Source: Rhabdothermincola_A sp041688815 (lineage in GTDB: Bacteria > Actinomycetota > Acidimicrobiia > Acidimicrobiales > Acidimicrobilacustridaceae). Taken from it: 64,000 nucleotides of DNA. The position numbers were made by a program, and so were the translations under genes. Of the stretch, positions 61,043 to 64,000 are shown piece after piece. The first letter of the stretch is position 1; every line of letters starts with the position of its first letter. The stretch covers positions 1 to 64,000 of the forward strand of contig JBDNHK010000100.1 in NCBI GenBank assembly GCA_041688815.1, in the 5' to 3' direction. The notes below the pieces were generated by a model. The model saw nothing but the letters and a program-made list of their open reading frames with translations. It ran no database searches and was not told where the DNA came from.

Positions 61043-61861
61043 ATGGCTGACTCGACGGTCCTCGTTGGCGCGGTGGCTTACACCGCCAACGTCGTCCCCA
61101 TCTGGGAAGGCATCAAGGACTACTTCGCCGACACCGGAACCCCCATCGACTTCGTCCTCTACAGCAATTACGAGCGACAGGTCGACGAGCTCCTGGCCGG
61201 GCACATCGACATCGCCTGGAACACCAACGTGGCGTGGATCCGCACGTTGCGCCAGAGCGACGGGCGGGCGCGGGCGTTGGCCACGCGCGACACCGATCAG
61301 GTGTTCAAGACGCTGGTGATCGGCCTGTCCGGTTCGGGGATGACCGGTCTGGGCGACCTGAAGGGGCGCCGGGTGGCCCTCGGCTCACGTGACTCCGGGC
61401 AGGCCCGGATCCTGCCGATGCACTTCCTCTCCCGTGCCGGTCTGTCCGCCGCCGACATGGACCTGGTGATCTTCGACTCCGACGTCGGCAAGCACGGCGA
61501 CACCGGTCGGTCCGACCTCGATGCCCTGCGGGCCGTGCTCGACGACGAAGCCGACGTCGCCGCCGTCGGGGTGAACACCTGGGAGGCCCTCACCGCCGCC
61601 GGCGACGAGACCGTTAGCGACCTCGAAGTGGTGTGGGAGTCCGAGGTCTACAACCACTGCAACTTCTCGACCCTCGACACGCTCGAACCCGAGGTGACCG
61701 AAGCCTGGGTCACGACACTGCTGGCCATGGACTGGGAGAACCCCGAGCATCGCCGGATCCTGGAGCTCGAGGGCCTGCGCGAGTGGGAGCGGGCCGAGCT
61801 CGAGGGGTACCAGTCGCTGATAGCGGCCATGGAAGAACAAGGCATCGCCGACCGCTGGTGA
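61043..61861 (+). CDS. PhnD/SsuA-type substrate-binding protein, no signal peptide
   Basis: The 272-residue protein has the PhnD-like periplasmic binding fold: VLVGAVAYTANVVPIWEGIKDYF, YSNYERQVDELLAGHIDIAWNTNVAW (about 33-58), LKGRRVALGSRDSGQARILPMHFL (about 102-125) and ESEVYNHCNFSTLDTL. It lacks an N-terminal signal or lipobox, so it probably works in the cytosol rather than in an ABC importer, and no transporter genes are adjacent. It stands between a truncated acyl-CoA dehydrogenase and a broken radical SAM gene. The start ATG 61043 follows CGGAGA. Confidence 0.8.
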   Translation: MADSTVLVGAVAYTANVVPIWEGIKDYFADTGTPIDFVLYSNYERQVDELLAGHIDIAWNTNVAWIRTLRQSDGRARALATRDTDQVFKTLVIGLSGSGMTGLGDLKGRRVALGSRDSGQARILPMHFLSRAGLSAADMDLVIFDSDVGKHGDTGRSDLDALRAVLDDEADVAAVGVNTWEALTAAGDETVSDLEVVWESEVYNHCNFSTLDTLEPEVTEAWVTTLLAMDWENPEHRRILELEGLREWERAELEGYQSLIAAMEEQGIADRW

Positions 61862-61879
61862 GCGACCGTTGAGCGTGGC

Positions 61880-62666
61880 ATGAGTGCTCGTTTGCTGCTT
61901 CGTCTCGTCGACGACGTAGGCCTGCTCCATCACGGTGGTACCACGATGGTGGCGGTCGACGGGCCCGATGACGTCGACATCGTCGCCCGTTGGTGTGAGG
62001 CCACCGGCAACGCCGTCGTGGCCGTGCACGCCGACGCGGTGGAGGTCCACCGGGGCCGGATCGCCGACCCGATCGCCGCGCTCGCCCCCGAGCGGCGGCC
62101 GGGGTACCGCCTGTGGATCTACACCAACTTCCACTGCAACCTGGCCTGCGACTACTGCTGCGTGCAGTCCTCACCCGGCGCCGGCCTCACCCCGCGCCGG
62201 CCTCACCCCCCAGATCAGCCTCGATTCGCCCGACGCCAAACTCCCCGATCACCACCGAGGGGAAGGCTCCTTCGCCCGGGCCCGCGCCGGTATCACCACG
62301 GCCATGGAGCTGGGGTTCCACGTGCGGGTGGCGGCCACGTTGGGCGACGACGCCGGCGACACCGAGTCGCGCCTCGTGGACCTCTTCGACGAGTTGGGCC
62401 TCGAGGACGACCAGCGGGTCGTGCGACGGGTGGCCAAGCAGGGCTCGGCCAACGCCGGGCTCACCGTGTCGAGGGCGTCATTGGTGCCCGAGGTCTGCCT
62501 CACCGCCGACGGGGTCTTCTGGCACCCGGTGGCCGCCATCGACCCGGCCATGAAGGTCACCGAATCGTGGTCGCCACTCGGCGACGTCATCACCGCCATC
62601 AGCGACGAGTGCCGGGCCTACCGGATCCGCGGCGACATCCTGGCCGGCACCTTCCCCTGCGCCTGA
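61880..62666 (+). pseudogene. Radical SAM protein, internally deleted and frameshifted
   Basis: The first frame has the radical SAM motif CNLACDYCC in YTNFHCNLACDYCCVQSSP (about residues 86-104) and then loses similarity. The other frame, from about 62170 to 62666, has the C-terminal half LDSPDAKLPDHHRGEGSFARARAGITTAMELGFHVRVAATL...PEVCLTADGVFWHP. The segment expected between, with the GGEP-type SAM-binding strand (about 65 residues), is absent. A 16-bp tandem duplication (62178-62209) marks the junction and causes the frameshift; removing one copy rejoins the frames. It is a decayed gene or an assembly fault. Confidence 0.75.
62178..62209 (+). repeat. 16-bp perfect tandem duplication
   Basis: GCGCCGGCCTCACCCC occurs at 62178-62193 and again at 62194-62209, directly adjacent. 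It lies at the break in the radical SAM gene, and removal of one copy would restore the frame. Confidence 0.85.
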
Positions 62667-62685
62667 CGTCACGGCTGTCGGTCGG

Positions 62686-63207
62686 CTACCGAACCGAGGG
62701 TTCGAGCACGAAGATGCGGATCTCGCGGCCCTGCACCCGCTGCTGGTACTTCTCGTAGCCGCCGTAGATCCCGGCCGAGACGGCCCACACTGCGCGGCGT
62801 TCGGCGTCGGTCGCCGGTCGGGCCGTCGCCCCCACGGTGGTGCCGTCGTACTCGACCGTGGCCTGCGGTTCGGCCTCCAGGTTCAAGACCCACGCCGGGG
62901 TGTTCGACTGGCCGAAGTTGGTGCCGAGCAGGGTCAGGTCGTCGCCGAGCGGTACCGAGATCAACGGGGTGACCCGGGGCTGCCCGCTCCTGCGCCCCGT
63001 GGTGGTGACCATGAGCACGGGCAGCCCCGCCAGCACCTCGGGCAGGCTCGACCGGCCCCCGCTCAACCGGTGGAGCGCCCGGTCGAGGGGCGGGAGGGCT
63101 TTGGAGAAGCACCACGCCCCCGGCTCGGTCGAGCCGAAGGCCTGATTGGCGCGCTGGAAGGCGTTCGCCGGCCGGTGCCGGTACCCGAGGTCCGAGGCCA
63201 GTCCCAT
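62686..63207 (-). CDS. DDN-family deazaflavin-dependent (F420) nitroreductase-like protein
   Basis: The 173-residue protein has the DDN split-barrel signature: PVLMVTTTGRRSGQPRVTPLISVPLGDDLTLLGTNFGQSNTPAWVLNLEAEPQATVEYDG (about 62-120), which binds F420. The N-terminal helix and the final EYQQRVQGREIRIFVLEP-type region fit. The protein may reduce quinones or other compounds. ATG 63207 is chosen because TACGGT lies 8 bases upstream; an upstream in-frame start at 63231 overlaps that hexamer. Confidence 0.85.
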   Translation of the reverse strand: MGLASDLGYRHRPANAFQRANQAFGSTEPGAWCFSKALPPLDRALHRLSGGRSSLPEVLAGLPVLMVTTTGRRSGQPRVTPLISVPLGDDLTLLGTNFGQSNTPAWVLNLEAEPQATVEYDGTTVGATARPATDAERRAVWAVSAGIYGGYEKYQQRVQGREIRIFVLEPSVR

Positions 63208-63308
63208 GGCCCACGACCGTACCCACCTCACCGGCGCGGAGTTCTCCGGTACGAGGGGTGACGCTGCGCTTTGGAGGGTTCAGACGTGCGCACTGCTAGA
63301 ACGGTCCC

Positions 63309-63947
63309 GTGGCCGACCAGGCGAAGTTCGCCGAGCAGGCGATGGAATACATGCCGCAGCTCTACGGCGCGGCGATGCGCATGACCCGCAACCCGGCCGA
63401 TGCCGAGGACCTGGTGCAGGAGACCTACCTCAAGGCCTATCGGGGTTTCGGGGGCTTCCAGCAGGGGACCAACCTCAAGGCCTGGCTCTACCGGATCCTC
63501 ACCAACACGTTCATCAACTCGTACCGCTCGAAGAAGCGGCGTCCCGACGAGACCGAGCTCGACGAGGTCGAGGACCTCTACCTGTACCGGCGCCTGGGTG
63601 GGCTCGAGGCGGCCCAGGCCGGTCGTAGCGCCGAGGACGAGCTCATGGACTGGTTCACCGACACCGAGGTGAAGGACGCCCTCGAGGCCCTCCCCGAGCA
63701 GTTCCGCATGGCGGTACTGCTGGCCGACGTCGACGGTTTCTCCTACAAGGAGATCGCCGAGATCCTCGACATCCCGATCGGCACCGTGATGAGTCGACTG
63801 CACCGGGGAAGAAAATCCCTCCAGAAGCAGTTGTACGAGTTTGCTCTCGAACGTGGGCTCACCGGACGGCCCCCCGCCACCGATGAGGTCCTGATCGAAG
63901 CTAGCGAATCTGCGCGTACCGGATCCCTGACTACGGACGACGACTGA
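63309..63947 (+). CDS. sigH: ECF sigma factor, SigH/SigR type
   Basis: The 212-residue protein has sigma region 2 (YGAAMRMTRNPADAEDLVQETYLKAYRGFGGFQQGTNLKAWLYRILTNTFINSYR, about 19-72) and region 4 (ALEALPEQFRMAVLLADVDGFSYKEIAEILDIPIGTVMSRLHRGRKSLQKQL, about 124-175), as in the thiol-oxidative-stress sigma factors SigH and SigR. The start of an RsrA-like anti-sigma gene lies 3 bases downstream. TAGAAC ends 6 bases before GTG 63309. Confidence 0.95.
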   Translation: MADQAKFAEQAMEYMPQLYGAAMRMTRNPADAEDLVQETYLKAYRGFGGFQQGTNLKAWLYRILTNTFINSYRSKKRRPDETELDEVEDLYLYRRLGGLEAAQAGRSAEDELMDWFTDTEVKDALEALPEQFRMAVLLADVDGFSYKEIAEILDIPIGTVMSRLHRGRKSLQKQLYEFALERGLTGRPPATDEVLIEASESARTGSLTTDDD

Positions 63948-63949
63948 CC

Positions 63950-64000
63950 ATGGCCCAACCCGAGCACCACCATCACCCGACATCGTGCGAAGAGGCGTTG
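63950..64000 (+). CDS. RsrA-like anti-sigma factor (partial, 5' end)
   Basis: The 17 visible codons read MAQPEHHHHPTSCEEAL before the window ends. The His-rich run followed by SCEEAL matches the start of the zinc-binding anti-sigma (ZAS) domain of mycothiol-system anti-sigma factors. Its position directly after sigH supports this. Only the beginning is present. Confidence 0.8.
   Translation, partial: MAQPEHHHHPTSCEEAL

Overview
The window is 64 kb of very GC-rich bacterial DNA. Most start codons are ATG or GTG, and the genes are packed tightly. The gene content points to an actinobacterium: a WhiB protein, a GlnR-type regulator beside two type I glutamine synthetases, GlnE, an F420-type luciferase-like monooxygenase and a DDN-family nitroreductase-like protein, a mycothiol-type alcohol dehydrogenase, a SigH/RsrA pair and an actinobacterial Tad pilus locus. 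The overall mix resembles the class Acidimicrobiia, but that placement is inference. Many genes carry a TAnnnT hexamer 6-9 bp before the start codon, which suggests widespread leaderless transcription.

Layout. 1-9.9 kb: PdxH, an LLM-class oxidoreductase, a TlpA/CcdA thiol-redox pair, WhiB, an acyl-ACP thioesterase-like protein, a serpin lipoprotein, and an Fe-S group (Mrp carrier, SufR-like sensor, A-type carrier). 9.9-12.6 kb: a [2Fe-2S] protein fused to remnants of a molybdenum hydroxylase, RidA, a 53-aa membrane protein and a cold-shock protein. 12.6-16.4 kb: nitrogen block (GlnR-like regulator and two glutamine synthetases). 16.34-18.13 kb: a small island of toxin-antitoxin modules bounded by 17-bp direct repeats, one copy lying in the 3' end of glnA. 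18.3-21.9 kb: a four-gene operon built around an EgtD-like histidine methyltransferase without the other ergothioneine genes. 22.3-29.6 kb: Ogt, a molybdopterin oxidoreductase, a frameshifted DUF4436 gene, a DUF305 protein and GlnE.

29.6-36.5 kb: NadE, a sigma-70 factor, a metallo-beta-lactamase/MscR pair whose MscR gene has an in-frame stop, a tRNA-Sec gene, a 24-residue microprotein and a HAD phosphatase. 36.6-41 kb: a compact Tad locus (CpaE-like, TadA, TadB, TadC, Flp-like pilin, TadE). 41-51.9 kb: an MrfA-like helicase, a STAS/anti-sigma kinase pair, a seven-gene Mnh/Mrp antiporter operon and a membrane SpoIIE-type phosphatase. 52-60 kb: acyl-CoA dehydrogenase, cupin, TopA, an MFS transporter, Tmk and the DNA polymerase III delta' subunit. 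60-64 kb: tRNA-Thr, a decaying cassette (truncated acyl-CoA dehydrogenase, PhnD-like protein, broken radical SAM gene), a DDN-family protein, SigH and the start of its anti-sigma factor.

Several genes fit together. GlnR-like, GlnA and GlnE form a nitrogen-control set. Mrp, the SufR-like regulator and the A-type carrier form an Fe-S set. SigH/RsrA and MscR belong to thiol stress biology. STAS, kinase and SpoIIE phosphatase could make one partner-switching circuit. The most novel parts are the EgtD-centred operon, the head-to-head toxin-antitoxin pair with a shared palindromic start region, and the serpin with an unusually long reactive loop. Four genes carry frame-breaking or truncating lesions. 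Whether these are real decay or assembly/sequencing error cannot be decided from sequence alone.
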